Of a DNA stretch of 64,000 nucleotides, positions 32,276-42,850 are shown piece by piece (position 1 is the stretch's first letter; the number at the start of each line of letters is the position of its first letter). This DNA is from Zygaena filipendulae. Lineage: Eukaryota; Arthropoda; Insecta; Lepidoptera; Zygaenidae. Position numbers and translations under genes: made by a program. Below the pieces are notes generated by a model. The model did not search any database, was not told the DNA's origin, and saw only the letters and a program-made list of their open reading frames with translations. Where the stretch lies: positions 9,936,001-10,000,000 of the forward strand of contig OU015665.1 in assembly GCA_907165275.2 (NCBI GenBank), written 5' to 3'.

Positions 32276-32857
32276 GTCCTAAAGACAATAACCTCTCGTG
32301 TTATGCAGAAGATGGCCGACGACGCATTGCGGTCTGATCGATATTATTCCAAATCTAAATAAATGCAAATGGATGGTACAAGTTACAACCTATTTTGTCA
32401 ATATAATATACACACTGCATGCATAGCTGTTTTTATTTCAAAATGAAATTGGTATAACATATTCGTTACGTTGATGTTACGTTAGTATTTATCTGAAGGT
32501 TTTTTTTAATGATTTTTAGAGTCCATTTTACTTGCCATAGGAAATAAGTGAATTGCTTCCAACGTCCATGTTCGATCTTTCCCTCGAGGGTATAGGTATG
32601 CTATAATTTGTTTGCGAATTCCTAAATTCCAAATTTTATCATGGAAACGGTGACGTTCGAGTTAATTTTAAGTAGGTATTCATTAAGTTGTGATTTTATT
32701 ATTTAACTTATTTACTTAAAATTATGGCAAGGAACTCCTATGATAATAAATGAGTTGTTTTGTATTTTTTGTCAGTTTTATTTCCCTCCACGGTTAGTTT
32801 TACAGATGCGGAAAAATTTGAAATAGGTTAATTTGAAGTGCTCCATTGTAGGTAGTT
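32276..32857. other. AT-rich intergenic DNA
   Basis: No gene, RNA or clear repeat was recognised. Confidence 0.5.
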
Positions 32858-33055
32858 TGTTTCCCGCGGTTTCACCCACGGTAACTTCGGAGTTCCTGCG
32901 GGAGCCCGGGTACAATATAGCCTACATTACTCAGGGATAATGTAGCATTCTAATGGTGAAAGAATTTTTGAAATCGGTCCAGTACGCAGTTTTTGAGTTA
33001 AATCGTAACAAACAAACAAACAAACAAAATCTTTCCTCTTTTTGATATTAGGTAG
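32858..33055 (+). repeat. Interspersed repeat, plus orientation
   Basis: GTTTCCCGCGGTTTCACCCA head, ATAGCCTACATTACTCAGGG, TGAAATCGGTCCAGTA and a CTTTTTGATATTAGGTAG tail. This ATGTTACTCAGGGATAATG variant also occurs at 22587 and 37502. Confidence 0.8.
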
Positions 33056-33159
33056 TTTAGATAAAACGAAATTAATGCGCTTGATTTCGTTTGAAGTTGA
33101 AACTAATATCCATGACTGTACAAACAAACATTGCGTCAGCTGCTCCATTTGAAACCTTA

Positions 33160-33352
33160 CTAATATTATAAAGAAGTAAAATTAGTGAGTTTGTAACGTT
33201 GTAGGGGGGTAATCTCTGGATCCATTGAACCGATTTTGAATATTCTTTTACCAGCAGAAAGCCACTTGATTTGTGAGTGTCATAGGCTCTATTGTAACCC
33301 GGAATTCACGCGGGAACTCCCAAATTACTGCGGGTGAAAGGGTACAGCTAGT
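33160..33352 (-). repeat. Interspersed repeat, minus orientation
   Basis: It runs from CTAATATTATAAAGAAGTAA to GTGAAAGGGTACAGCTAGT, with TCACGCGGGAACTCCCAAAT near the head. The CCGCGGGGC block is partly lost. Confidence 0.7.
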
Positions 33353-33718
33353 TTATAATAAAGGTATAGACAGAATAATCGCTTAGTCATAGATTGTTAT
33401 AAACGCGGCTGGATTTGCTATGGTACCTTTTGTGAACTTTCCATTAGGTCTGAAGGCAGAAAATTTGGAATTAGCTTATGTAATAGCCACTGGTCAAACG
33501 TACATAGTCGTCTATTTCTTTGTAGTACCTACCTATATTATGGTAGCGCTACAATACTAAAAATAAACCTTCAAACGCAACGTAGTAGGTACGTCGAGAT
33601 TGAACTCCAAACTTCTTTCACAAGAACCTTCTCCTTACAATAACAATATTGGTCCGTCGTAGACGCGTCATGCCGTGACCAAGGGAAATAGGGATTCATT
33701 TTTATATACTATATAGAT

Positions 33719-34370
33719 AACTAGCTGTCCCCTGCGGTTGCACCCGCGGTAATTTCGGGGTTCCCGTGGGAATTTCGGGATAAAAAGTACCCTAAGTCAG
33801 AGCCAACCCACACGGTGCGGTGCGGCTCAGGTCAGGCGCCTGAGCGGCGCCGCTGCGGTATATTACATACAAAAATGCGTTGTGGCCACACGTTGCCTTG
33901 CGGCGCGCTCCGGCGCCGCGCCGCGCTCGCATCGGAGTCGAGACGAGGCGGGGAGGGGAGTATAAGCGGCTCGCTGTTGTTTGTCCTGTTCTGTCACGTA
34001 GCGATGGGCATGCCTACTCTTTTTGTCGCCGCTGCGGCGCCGCGCTGCCCGTGTGGTCGCCCATGCGGCGAAATGGCTTGGGCTGCGGCGCCGCGCCGCA
34101 CCGCATCGTGTAGGTTGGCACTCAGAATGTTACCGTAGCTTCCTATAAGTGAAAGGATTTTCAAAATCGGTTCATTACATCCAAAGATTATACCCATACA
34201 ACTTCACAAACTCACAATTCACAAACAAGTTCCCGCGGAAATTCCAGGGTAAACTACCTCTAGAATCACTCTATCTATTGGTGAAAACCGCATGAAAAAC
34301 CCGTTTAGTAGTTTTTGAGTTTATTGTGAACAAACAGACATATAGACAGACGCTGCCGAGGAATTTGCAC
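33719..34370 (+). repeat. Interspersed repeat split by a GC-rich MITE
   Basis: The head AACTAGCTGTCCCCTGCGGT and TTTCGGGATAAAAAGTACCC lie to the left of the insertion. The body resumes at 34122 with GAATGTTACCGTAGCTTCCT and GGATTTTCAAAATCGGTTCA. A second partial body (CCCGCGGAAATTCCAGGGTA) follows at about 34230. Confidence 0.75.
33801..34121. mobile_element. GC-rich MITE with GCCAACC termini
   Basis: GCCAACCCACACGGTGCGGT at the left is inverted as ACCGCATCGTGTAGGTTGGC at the right, about 28 bp. The flanking TCAGA occurs on both sides and fits a 5-bp target duplication, and the interrupted host is a recognisable interspersed repeat. The interior is strikingly rich in GCGGCGCCGCG-like palindromes compared with the AT-rich surroundings. 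Open frames in it are compositional artefacts. Confidence 0.8.
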
Positions 34371-35230
34371 TGCAGTCTACAAAGCCTTTTCCGATGAGTC
34401 ACGCGACATCACTCTGTATAATACTCATTTGGAATGTGCCGAAATATATGACCGCAATTAACGGTGATTCTTTGTAACACACAAATATTGGTTTATGTAT
34501 TGACACGCATTTTTCTTAAGTGGCTCCATCTCGGGCTCACAAATCATAATATCTTCTAAGAAACTTTATTCAAAAATAACAATAGATATACCTTTTATAG
34601 GATTTTACAGATCGATTGCATTCTAAATATTATTTTTGTGATAATTCCGCGGTACCTATTGCAACATGGCACAAAAAAATTTACATTGAAAACCGTCAAG
34701 ATGTCCTTTTTCCCTTTTTGGTCAAACTTTTGATAGGTATGAAATTCAAATGCTGCAGATGTATTATCAAAAATTTGTATTTAATTTTACATTTCTTTCT
34801 ACCATTCTATTTCTAAATAAAATAAAATATTTTTTTTTTGGTGTGTGGCGCCTAGTGAGACCGGTGACTTGCTCCTTAACTTACTACTACTGCTGCTACG
34901 GTACATTCATAACTGCGAATTAAAAATCAATTAATTATCATTAAACTTCAATCATAGTAACAAAATTAAAACGCATCGTTATAAATTTTATATGTATTAT
35001 TCACTTATTTAAACAATCATAAAAACATTATAAAATTATTAAATTATTTAAGCAAGTACTTATAGAGTGTCTAAAGAATCCTATAGGTGTTGCAGTAAAT
35101 AAGAAAAATGGAATTAAATTTTACTAAAATACTTAATGAATTTTTTGTTTCGTCAAAATAGGGGGACCAACTGCAGTGAGATGAATGGAAACACACCCAA
35201 CTAAATATATCATAGACCAAATAATTTTTA
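34371..35230. other. AT-rich intergenic DNA
   Basis: No gene, RNA or repeat is recognised, apart from short AT runs. Confidence 0.5.
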
Positions 35231-35400
35231 TTAAAATTGCTTGGTCCCCCGTGGTTTCACCCGCGATAATTCCGGAGTTCCCGCGGGAATTCCAGGATAA
35301 AATATAGATATAAACCTTCCTCATGAATCTATCTCTTGGTGAAAACCGTATGAAAACCCGTTGTGTAATTTTAAAGATCTAAGCATACATAGGGACAGAT
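35231..35400 (+). repeat. Interspersed repeat, plus orientation
   Basis: GCTTGGTCCCCCGTGGTTTC head, GTTCCCGCGGGAATTCCAGG, then TGAATCTATCTCTTGGTGAA and AACCGTATGAAAACCCGTTG. Confidence 0.75.
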
Positions 35401-35581
35401 GTAGTGAAGTAAAACACACGGTGGTTAAATTCTCTTTGGTAGGAAATTTAGGGCCCAACAAACATATTTAGCAATTTTAACCTTATGCAACGAAATTTCA
35501 TCCTTTGGAGTTTCGACCTAATATTGTCTGTAAAGTCAAAATAAGAATGTACAAAATTTCGAGAGGTACCTAATAGGACTT

Positions 35582-35768
35582 GCGGCCGCACTCTGAATCG
35601 TTTTAATGATTACCTAATTTTAAGTAAAGATTTTAAAAACAAAACTGCCGCAATCAGAGACGTTCATTAGTTAAATGCCAATTAACATTAATCATCTCGT
35701 GGCAGTTTTGGTATTTAAATTTTTACTTCAAATAAAGTAATCATTAAAACGACTCTGAGTGCGGCCGT
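35582..35768. mobile_element. Foldback MITE, GGCCGCACTCAGAGTCG family
   Basis: GCGGCCGCACTCTGAATCGT at the left and ACGACTCTGAGTGCGGCCGT at the right are inverted. The inner AAAACAAAACTGCCGCAATC and GCAGTTTTGG blocks are also paired. 187 bp, noncoding. Confidence 0.9.
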
Positions 35769-36456
35769 AGAGGGTGAGTTAATGCTCCTTCTACGTTTAT
35801 GGTACTAAATACTAACCATGACAAGTGATGACTAAGAGGAGCCAGCCACAACCCACAGGTGTCAACCGGTAATGACTCAGAGAATTTCGACAGCAACGTA
35901 TGGATGACGAGGTCAGCCGCAACCATGGATGCAAACAATTTGGCACCCATTGCACCGGTAGGTACAGTTATCTAAAATAGCGATTTGAAAAAAAGTGGTC
36001 GAAATTAATCACCGGTGTAACCACAAAAGCCTATTTCTATAGATACGTCGGAGCGTAATAGATTATCTTATGGGAATTGGCCGAAAAAATGACTCATCGT
36101 CAGTCTACACTAATAATATTTTATAAAGTTTGTAGGTTTTGATGTAGGGAGTAATCTCTGGAACTTCTGAACCGATTTCAATGATTCTCTCACTGATGGC
36201 ATTTGGCGTTTCAGCATATTTACGTAGGTAAATACTTTAATTGCTAAAAATACGTGGGATACCTACATTGGCAGAATTCAATGCGATAAATCGCGATTGA
36301 TGGTCGTAATTGAAGAAGAAAAAGAAGAAAAAGAAGAAGATGGTAGATATAAAATGTTTCACGAAGAACACAGAATGTTTTTTGTTTTATGCGAGGAAAG
36401 GAATTACCCGTGACGTCTACCAGGGAGTGCTGCAAGTCAGCTGAGAGAGAGTCCTA

Positions 36457-36699
36457 TTTGGACATAGATAAGCAATAGTGTGTTAACCCAAATTGGAGAA
36501 ATTTTGAGTAAATCGTGTTTTAAAATCATAGCGTCATTTTGTTTCAAAATTTTTTTATGTTTAACATTTTGTTGGTATTTAAACAATGTAATAAGGAAAA
36601 CACATAATTATAAAACGTTTTATAACGCTCAATAAAACGTTCTGAATCAATAACTTAACATTGTGGGTTAACATGTTATTGCTTATCTGCGTCCATTTG
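36457..36699. mobile_element. MITE with TTGGACGCAGATAAGCAATA termini, second copy
   Basis: Left TTTGGACATAGATAAGCAAT and right ATTGCTTATCTGCGTCCATT are inverted. The interior is the reverse complement of the copy at 12797, for example AAATCGTGTTTTAAAATCAT against ACGATTTACTC. Confidence 0.85.
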
Positions 36700-36933
36700 C
36701 ACATACTAAAAAGTAAAAACTTCACCAAAATCTGAGTTTTTTGATTCCTCGTTTTTTGTTTCCGGCTTTTATAAGTCGGGGAAAACTATTTATTGAATCA
36801 AGTGTGTATGTTGTAGGTATACCGAATACCGTTACTCGTTATCTATATAGTTGTTCACGATTTTTTGTTTTCTGCCCTAATAGGAGACATGATTATTAAT
36901 ATTATTTATATCGGTCTAATTATTAATTTACTA

Positions 36934-37195
36934 GCCCACCCGCGGTTTCACTCGCGTAAATTTTATGATTTCCACGGTAACTTTTTTCTGGCAACATCAA
37001 AGTAATCTATATTATATTCCAAGACTGAAATTCCCCTTAACATGGCTGGATAAAAAAATATTCTACTTATATCATCGGCGTGAGAATATTTATAGCTTTT
37101 GAACAATGAAAATATCTTTAGTATCGTTTCAGTACAAAATCAGATTCAGAAATACGAACAAACAAATTTTACCTCTTCACCATATTAGTATAGAT
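36934..37195 (+). repeat. Interspersed repeat, plus orientation, degenerate
   Basis: CTAGCCCACCCGCGGTTTCA head, then TTCCACGGTAACTTTTTTCT, and a CTTCACCATATTAGTATAGA tail. Confidence 0.65.
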
Positions 37196-37399
37196 AACGC
37201 AAGATGCACTCAAAACATAGTTTAAGGCAAATTAGAAAACAATTAAATGATATTATATAAATCAGTCCACGAATATAATTGAGTGACTGTTAAAATTTAG
37301 CGTCCAGCTAGGTCAGTCTGATTTTGTTAAGATATTTGATTTTTAAAGATTCAGTGCAAGCTGTGCTTGTTATGGTATAATTTAACGTGGTTTGGTTGA

Positions 37400-37437
37400 G
37401 GTGTTTGAGTGTTTGCAAGATTTGTTTAATGAATAAG
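37400..37437 (+). other. Candidate 5' untranslated exon of the first LPMO gene
   Basis: GAGTGTTTGCAAGATTTG and AATGAATAAG are followed by a consensus donor GTAAGT at 37438. The same arrangement (GAGTGTTTACGAGA, then CAAG and GTAAGTCAA) occurs at 47770-47802, upstream of the second LPMO gene. The paired match suggests a shared leader exon spliced to the acceptor just before each start codon. The exon's 5' limit is not known. Confidence 0.4.
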
Positions 37438-37501
37438 GTAAGTCAAATATTCAATTTTAAAGGACTACTTACCTCAAAACATTTAAAATATTTTATGAAA
37501 A

Positions 37502-37721
37502 ACTAGCTGTCCCGCGCGGTTTCACCCGCGATAATATCGGAGTTCCCGCGGGAATTCCGGATCACAATATAGCCTATGTTACTCAGGGATAATGTGGCTT
37601 TCTAATGGTGACAGAATTAATGAAATCGGTCCAGTAGTTTTCGAGTTAAATCGTAACAAACAAACAAAAAATCAAATCTTTCCTCTTTATAATACATATA
37701 TTATATAGGTATAGATTAGTA
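37502..37721 (+). repeat. Interspersed repeat, plus orientation
   Basis: It starts ACTAGCTGTCCCGCGCGGTT, has ATAGCCTATGTTACTCAGGG and ends TTTATAATACATATTATATA. It lies directly upstream of the first LPMO coding exon, within the presumed leader intron. Confidence 0.85.
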
Positions 37722-37765
37722 TAGATTGCAAAGAAAAATCTATCTTTTCTTCGTTCGTTGAACAG

Positions 37766-40700
37766 ATGTGGTTTATGTTGCTGCTGCAAGCGTTGGGTTT
37801 GATGGCCACGGTGAGTGGCCACGGCAGGCTGCTGGTGCCCGCCGCCCGGGGCTCCGCCGCGGTGTCGGGGCCCGACGCGCCCGACTACAACACCAACGGC
37901 CTCAACTGCGGCGGGTTCGCGCACCAGTACAGCGTCAATGGTGGCAGGTTTGTCATCATCATCATGACAGCAGCCGAAAGACGTCCATTGCTGGACATAT
38001 AGCCCTTCCCCATATAGCATGTTGACTAATTATTTTTTTAGTCCGTCTTGTAGATTAATAAAAGATATTGGACACGTATTTTTAATTTTTTCGTAATCAA
38101 AAAATAACGGCGATACATTGAGTTAAAATTTCGCGTGACGTCACTCGACGGACAGTTTGTATGGCGGTTTTAGCGGTTAGTGACGTCACGACGCCCTCAC
38201 CCTAAACGTTTATCCGCTTTATCTCTGTATATTTTAAATTATTTGAAAAAGCAAAAAAATCTATTTTTTTTTTAATTTGCTAACTGACGGAATGAGCTTG
38301 AGCTGTCGGTGAAGGAAAACATCGTGAGGAAACCACAGCATGGTGATAGGGCGCTCTCTAGTGCCCGGCTGGCTAGCTACCACCTTCAAGTTGCAAATCT
38401 GTCACCAAGCACCTAACGGTGTGTTCCGGCAGCCCCACTAAAAGCCAGTACCCATCCCCGTTCCAGGTCGGCAACGCACCTGCATGCCTTCTGGTGTTGC
38501 AGATGTCCATGGGCGGCGGTAATCACTTACCATCAGGTGTACCACTTGCCCGTTTGCCCCCTATGACATAAAAAAAAATGCAATTGAATAAACTTTCAGA
38601 TGTGGTATATGTGGGGATCCTTGGGACATGAAAACCCCGAGAAACCACGAGCTCGGCGGGAAGTATGGCCGCGGGATAATATCAAAGCGGTACCAGTCCG
38701 GGGAGACGATCACCGTACTGGTCGAGATCTCGGCCCACCACAAGGGTTATTGGCAACTCAGACTCTGCCCCGATGCCACGAGAAACGATCAAAAGTGCTT
38801 CGACGAAAACCTACTCGAGTTAAAAGATGGCGGCACCGAATACTATCCTGGCAGCACCGGTTCTAAATTCCAGGTCATTTATAAGCTGCCAGCCGGTATA
38901 ACTTGTGACCATTGCGTGATGCAATGGAGGTACACAGCTGGCAACAACTGGGGGAAATGCAAAAACGGTACCCAAGGCTTGGGATGTGGCGATCAGGAGC
39001 AGTTCTACTCGTGCGCCGATATTTCGATAGGAAGTACTGGAGAATCTACGGAGAATGAACCACATGAAATCTCGAACACCACAAAAATTTGTACGCAATA
39101 TATGAAGGGATCTTTGCACAACGATACAGGTAAAGACATCTAGAAGTTTTTGAAATAGGTTTTCTTCATGCGCGACTTAAAGAGTAACAGAATCATGACG
39201 TAAACGTGACGGAAATGTGCAAATGGTTCCGTTGTAATGACTTATTGATTTTAAGTGTGATCGTCATATCTATTGCAATTAGCATAATAAATACTTACTA
39301 TAAAATTTACACGCACCTACACTTTAATCACATTTTAATTATTATTTTTAACCCAAAAAACTCTTCATAATTAATTTTGACAAGAAGATTAAGAAGTAAG
39401 CTTGCGTTCTCGGTCTGAACTCTGAAAATAAATTGAAAGTTATACAATTATACAAAATAATAATTAATAGAGCGGAACACCTTATTGAGACATGCGCATC
39501 AAGGCTTTAAGCTTCTTATGTAGGTAGTAGGTACCTAACAATATTTATTGTTATATACAAAAAATACTGTAGTGACGTTGATCAATGTATTTATTGCACA
39601 TAAGGAGACAAATATTAACAAATTCATTCGTTCCTTTATATTCGCAGAACTCAATAAAATGTGCAAGAACTACGTCCCTGGTACAGAGAAGGAACAGCAG
39701 CACCATCGACCGCAACCCAATACCACTCCTGCCACTAAAACTGGCCATAAAAATAACCACAATAGCATAGCTAATTTATACGAAGACAAGAATAGTTTCA
39801 TAAGGAAAATTCTTAAAGATAAACTGAAAGAAAAGAGAGCTCAAATGGTAAGTTCACTTGACCACTAAAATCTGCTTAGGCAAAACGGTCTGAGGCAAAA
39901 CCTGTAAGAAGATGCTGTGAGAACTCAATTCTCAATTCAATTTGTAATTTAACCATCACTATAACAGAGAAAATTTAACCTTTTTTCTAACACCCTCTAT
40001 AAAAATTTAAGAACTGTCATGTATTTGTAGCAAGCTATCCCCCAGCGTTTCATCCGCGGTAATTTCGGTGACCCCGCGGGAATTCCATATAAATAATAAA
40101 TATAAACCTTCCTCGTGAATCACTTCTATTTATTGGCGAAAACCGCATGAGAATCCGTTCAGTAGTTTCGACTTCATTTTATACTTTATGTAAAGATATC
40201 ACAGATTTATTTTCTCGCAAGCGAATTGAAAAGTAAAATATATTATAACGTTGGCATAAAACCAATTTTACCTCAATTTTATCCACCCTCACGGCAGTGC
40301 AGGATTAAGCATAAGCAAGCGCGGGGCCTATAGAAAATTCTATCAAGGAGCCCTTGGTTTACTTTAGGTTATCAAGTTTATGGTAAGTATTACATATTAT
40401 GAAACAAACCTGCTAGAAAAAACTTTTCTGAATTTTGTTTGGACAAATTAAGAAAACAAAACGTAATTTGACGTGACCAGCATTTCCTTTCAAAAATCCT
40501 TACTGTCATAAATGCGAATGTGAGTATATTTATTTTGTTTGTTTGTTTGTGTCGCGCCTCACTCAACCGATCACTATGAAATTTTACATGATTATGTAGG
40601 TACACGTTATCAGAGAAGGACATAATGGTACAAAATTCCGGGATAAAAATATCCCGGAGTCCCTACAGAAACTGCAAAATTAATAAAATAAACTGTTTGT

Positions 40701-41588
40701 ATGCCTACAATAATTTTAAATTAAATACCCACATAGTTGAACGTTTTGATTAAAAGTAAGCCTTCCGTAGAAATATTGTACCTACAAAAAAATATATCAC
40801 GCTTCTATAAAAATTGATAAAAAATTTCACGGTCAAAACGCGTTGGTGCGCGGGGCCCCCAAATGCCCGGGGCCCGTAGCATTCGCTCCTCTTGCTACGT
40901 GGCTAATCCGACACTGGTTCACGGATGAAAAGGCAAAGCAGTTACATTAAATCTTCTATTTCACTTTATTCTTGAATAGCCGATACCGTTAATTAATACG
41001 ATACTTTTGATGAGTTCGATCTTGTAAAAATTCGCCTATTTTCATCTGTCGAAAAACTCTTATGATACTTTGAAATTAAGTTGAAATTCTGTAGGATAAT
41101 TATGTAACTTTTGTTGCTATGATATGTCAGTTTTGATTAGAAAAATATCAAAATATAAAATCATTTTTGTGATTAATTAATCATGTTTAGACAGCTCCAA
41201 CTTTTGAAGTACATATACATATTTATTTTGGTTGATTGCTAAAATAGTATAGGTGTCAAAACGTGCATAATATTCGAAACGCAAAACCGTCATGTTTTCG
41301 ATTGCAACCGGAAAATCATAGAAATAAAAGTTACATAATTACCCCTCTGATGTAAAGTTAAATAATAATATTTACCTACCCTTTATAAAGTTAAAAAAAA
41401 AAAATTTATACATGGTGGAAAATTTAGAGTGGCAACAAAGGTATATATATACAAGGTGAACTTTAAGAAGGTAGTCTTTTTGTCAGAATGCATAGAGCAA
41501 CGTGTCTCTTTCATTGCTTATTAATCCCATAATTTCGTTTTTTTTTCAGGCGGCGTTGTTAAATTCACAAGCGGTGACTCAAGAATAA
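37766..41588 (+). CDS. AA15 lytic polysaccharide monooxygenase, copy 1
   Basis: Four coding exons join in frame: 37766-37947, 38600-39129, 39648-39847 and 41550-41588. The junction phases are 2, 1 and 0, giving 316 residues. An AG acceptor sits immediately before the ATG, implying an upstream leader exon. Residues 1-18 are a signal peptide, and cleavage leaves His19, required as the mature N-terminus of the copper histidine brace. The second brace histidine is His107 or His108 (VEISAHHKGYW). Phe196 in GCGDQEQFYSC is the likely axial residue. Paired cysteines and the block RYTAGNNWG are typical of insect AA15 enzymes, which oxidatively cleave chitin or cellulose outside the cell. After the catalytic part comes CKNYVPG, a His/Gln/Thr-rich linker and a charged helix (KILKDKLKEKRAQM). 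Intron 1 holds a MITE and a SINE; intron 3 holds a hAT-like element. Confidence 0.93.
38022..38290. mobile_element. TGACGTCA-bearing MITE, reversed copy
   Basis: It starts GCATGTTGACTAATTATTTT and TTTAGTCCGTCTTGTAG, then GGACACGTATTTTTAATTTT, TCGCGTGACGTCACTCGACG, GTTAGTGACGTCACGACG and a CTAACTGACGGA end. It is the inverse of the copies at 13622 and 19460. Located in intron 1 of LPMO copy 1. Confidence 0.8.
38291..38575 (+). mobile_element. tRNA-derived SINE, second family, 5'-truncated
   Basis: GAGCTTGAGCTGTCGGTGAA to CCCCTATGACATAAAAAAAA is the reverse complement of most of the copy at 18371, but the tRNA-like head with its A and B boxes is missing. It ends in an A run about 25 bp before exon 2 of LPMO copy 1. 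Confidence 0.85.
40029..40190 (+). repeat. Interspersed repeat, plus orientation
   Basis: AAGCTATCCCCCAGCGTTTC head, TCCGCGGTAATTTCGG and GAAAACCGCATGAGAATCCG. The tail is degraded. It lies in intron 3 of LPMO copy 1. Confidence 0.7.
40295..40916. mobile_element. hAT-like nonautonomous element
   Basis: CAGTGCAGGATTAAGCATAA at the left and TGGCTAATCCGACACTG at the right form inverted termini of the CAGTG type typical of hAT elements. Flanking CCTCACGG and GTTCACGG look like a diverged 8-bp target duplication. The inner GCGGGGCC blocks are also inverted. A minus-orientation interspersed repeat (40500-40690) is nested inside. No transposase is present. Confidence 0.7.
40500..40690 (-). repeat. 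Interspersed repeat nested in the hAT-like element
   Basis: TACTGTCATAAATGCGAATG, CACTCAACCGATCACTATGA and TACACGTTATCAGAGAAGGA mark the family. The GC-rich head has decayed. Confidence 0.75.
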
Positions 41589-42070
41589 AAACAACTAAGA
41601 CACGGTCCCGGAAAGTATCCTAATTAAAATAATCATCAATTGACGGGACCCAATGGATAATCACGAAGAAGACTGCCTATTTATGTATTACTATAATAAT
41701 TAAATATTAATTTGCATGAAATTATTACCTAACGTGTTATTTATTATTAATTAATTTAATCATTAAGTATATTATGTATAATAGTTAACCTATAACCAAA
41801 AAATATGTAATCTATTAGCTGCCAGCTGTAATGTGTTAAGTCCGCCTTTAATAGTATGTTATTTATTACAATTTAAATTAGATAAATCTCGTTTTATATA
41901 TTTTTTAAGTACCCCTTATCGAAAACAAATCCAATTCTGTGAAAATAGAGAACGCAACGCAAGTGAAACCACGAAGAACAGCTAGTTAGCAATAAATATA
42001 GTTTTATTGTGTTTTTGGAACGAAGTTTTTTTTTATTGCAGATCTAAGGACCTCTCATGATCTAGTGACC

Positions 42071-42220
42071 TAACGGCCGCACTCAATAATTACCTATGTA
42101 ATTTCAAATAAAGATTTGTACAACAAAATTGCCGCAATCAGAGAAGTTCACTATATTTTTTTTTTACAAATCTTTACTTAAATTAAGTAATCATTAAATG
42201 GACTCTGAGTGCAGCCGTAA
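42071..42220. mobile_element. Foldback MITE, GGCCGCACTCAGAGTCG family, deleted copy
   Basis: TAACGGCCGCACTCAATAAT at the left and GGACTCTGAGTGCAGCCGTA at the right, with AAAATTGCCGCAATCAGAGA inside. The left terminal repeat has lost the GAGTCG segment. Confidence 0.8.
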
Positions 42221-42319
42221 CAGGCTAATATTAGGTCACGTATGTGAATGCATTTTACGCCCTACAGCTACTAAATTATCTGTACTGATAAATAAAATTG
42301 AAGTGTCTGATTATAATTC

Positions 42320-42700
42320 CGAATTAACAGCTTTACAATAAATGCATATGAAAGTATATTATAAGGTACTTAAATAAAAAACAATTTTTAAAATTTTTGT
42401 CTGTCAGTCTGTTTGTTCCGACTAATCTCTGAAACGGCTGGACCGATTTTAATGGGACTTTCACTAGCAGGTAGCTGATGTTGTAATGTGTAACTTAGGC
42501 TACATACTTTAATTTTAGAAAAAAAATAGTTCCTGCGGGAATTCCGAAACTCACGCGGGTGATTCTCCGAAATGGGTGGACCAATTTTGACGGGATTTTC
42601 ACTGCTAATTAGCTGATGTTATAAGGAGTAAATTATACTATTTTGGAGTTCCTGGAGAAATCCCGAAACTCACGCAGGTAAAACCGCGGGGCACAGTTTG
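42320..42700 (-). repeat. Two interspersed repeats in tandem, minus orientation
   Basis: The first part shares AACAGCTTTACAATAAATGC and CTCTGAAACGGCTGGACCGA with 17690. Two heads follow (TCACGCGGGTGATTCTCCGA and GTAAAACCGCGGGGCACAGT). Confidence 0.75.
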
Positions 42701-42764
42701 TTTGTAAATAAAAATAAATATATCGCACAAAGTACGTGAAATCACTTATTCGTTCATAGATCCA

Positions 42765-42850
42765 ATCAAAAGTCAAACGTTTTGCGATCGCGTGACGTCA
42801 TGACGATACGTTCCTTAGTTATCTATAGCGTTAACGCAATAGATTGTCGT
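42765..42850. repeat. Half copy of the ACGATACGT foldback family
   Basis: AAAAGTCAAACGTTTTGCGA, GTGACGTCATGACGATACGT and TCCTTAGTTATCTATAGCGT correspond to one arm of the element at 57308. Confidence 0.6.

Noticed and set aside
33815..34138. Overlapping open frames of 77 to 107 residues
   Set aside because: They lie inside a GC-rich MITE with paired termini. GC-rich DNA with few stop codons explains them.
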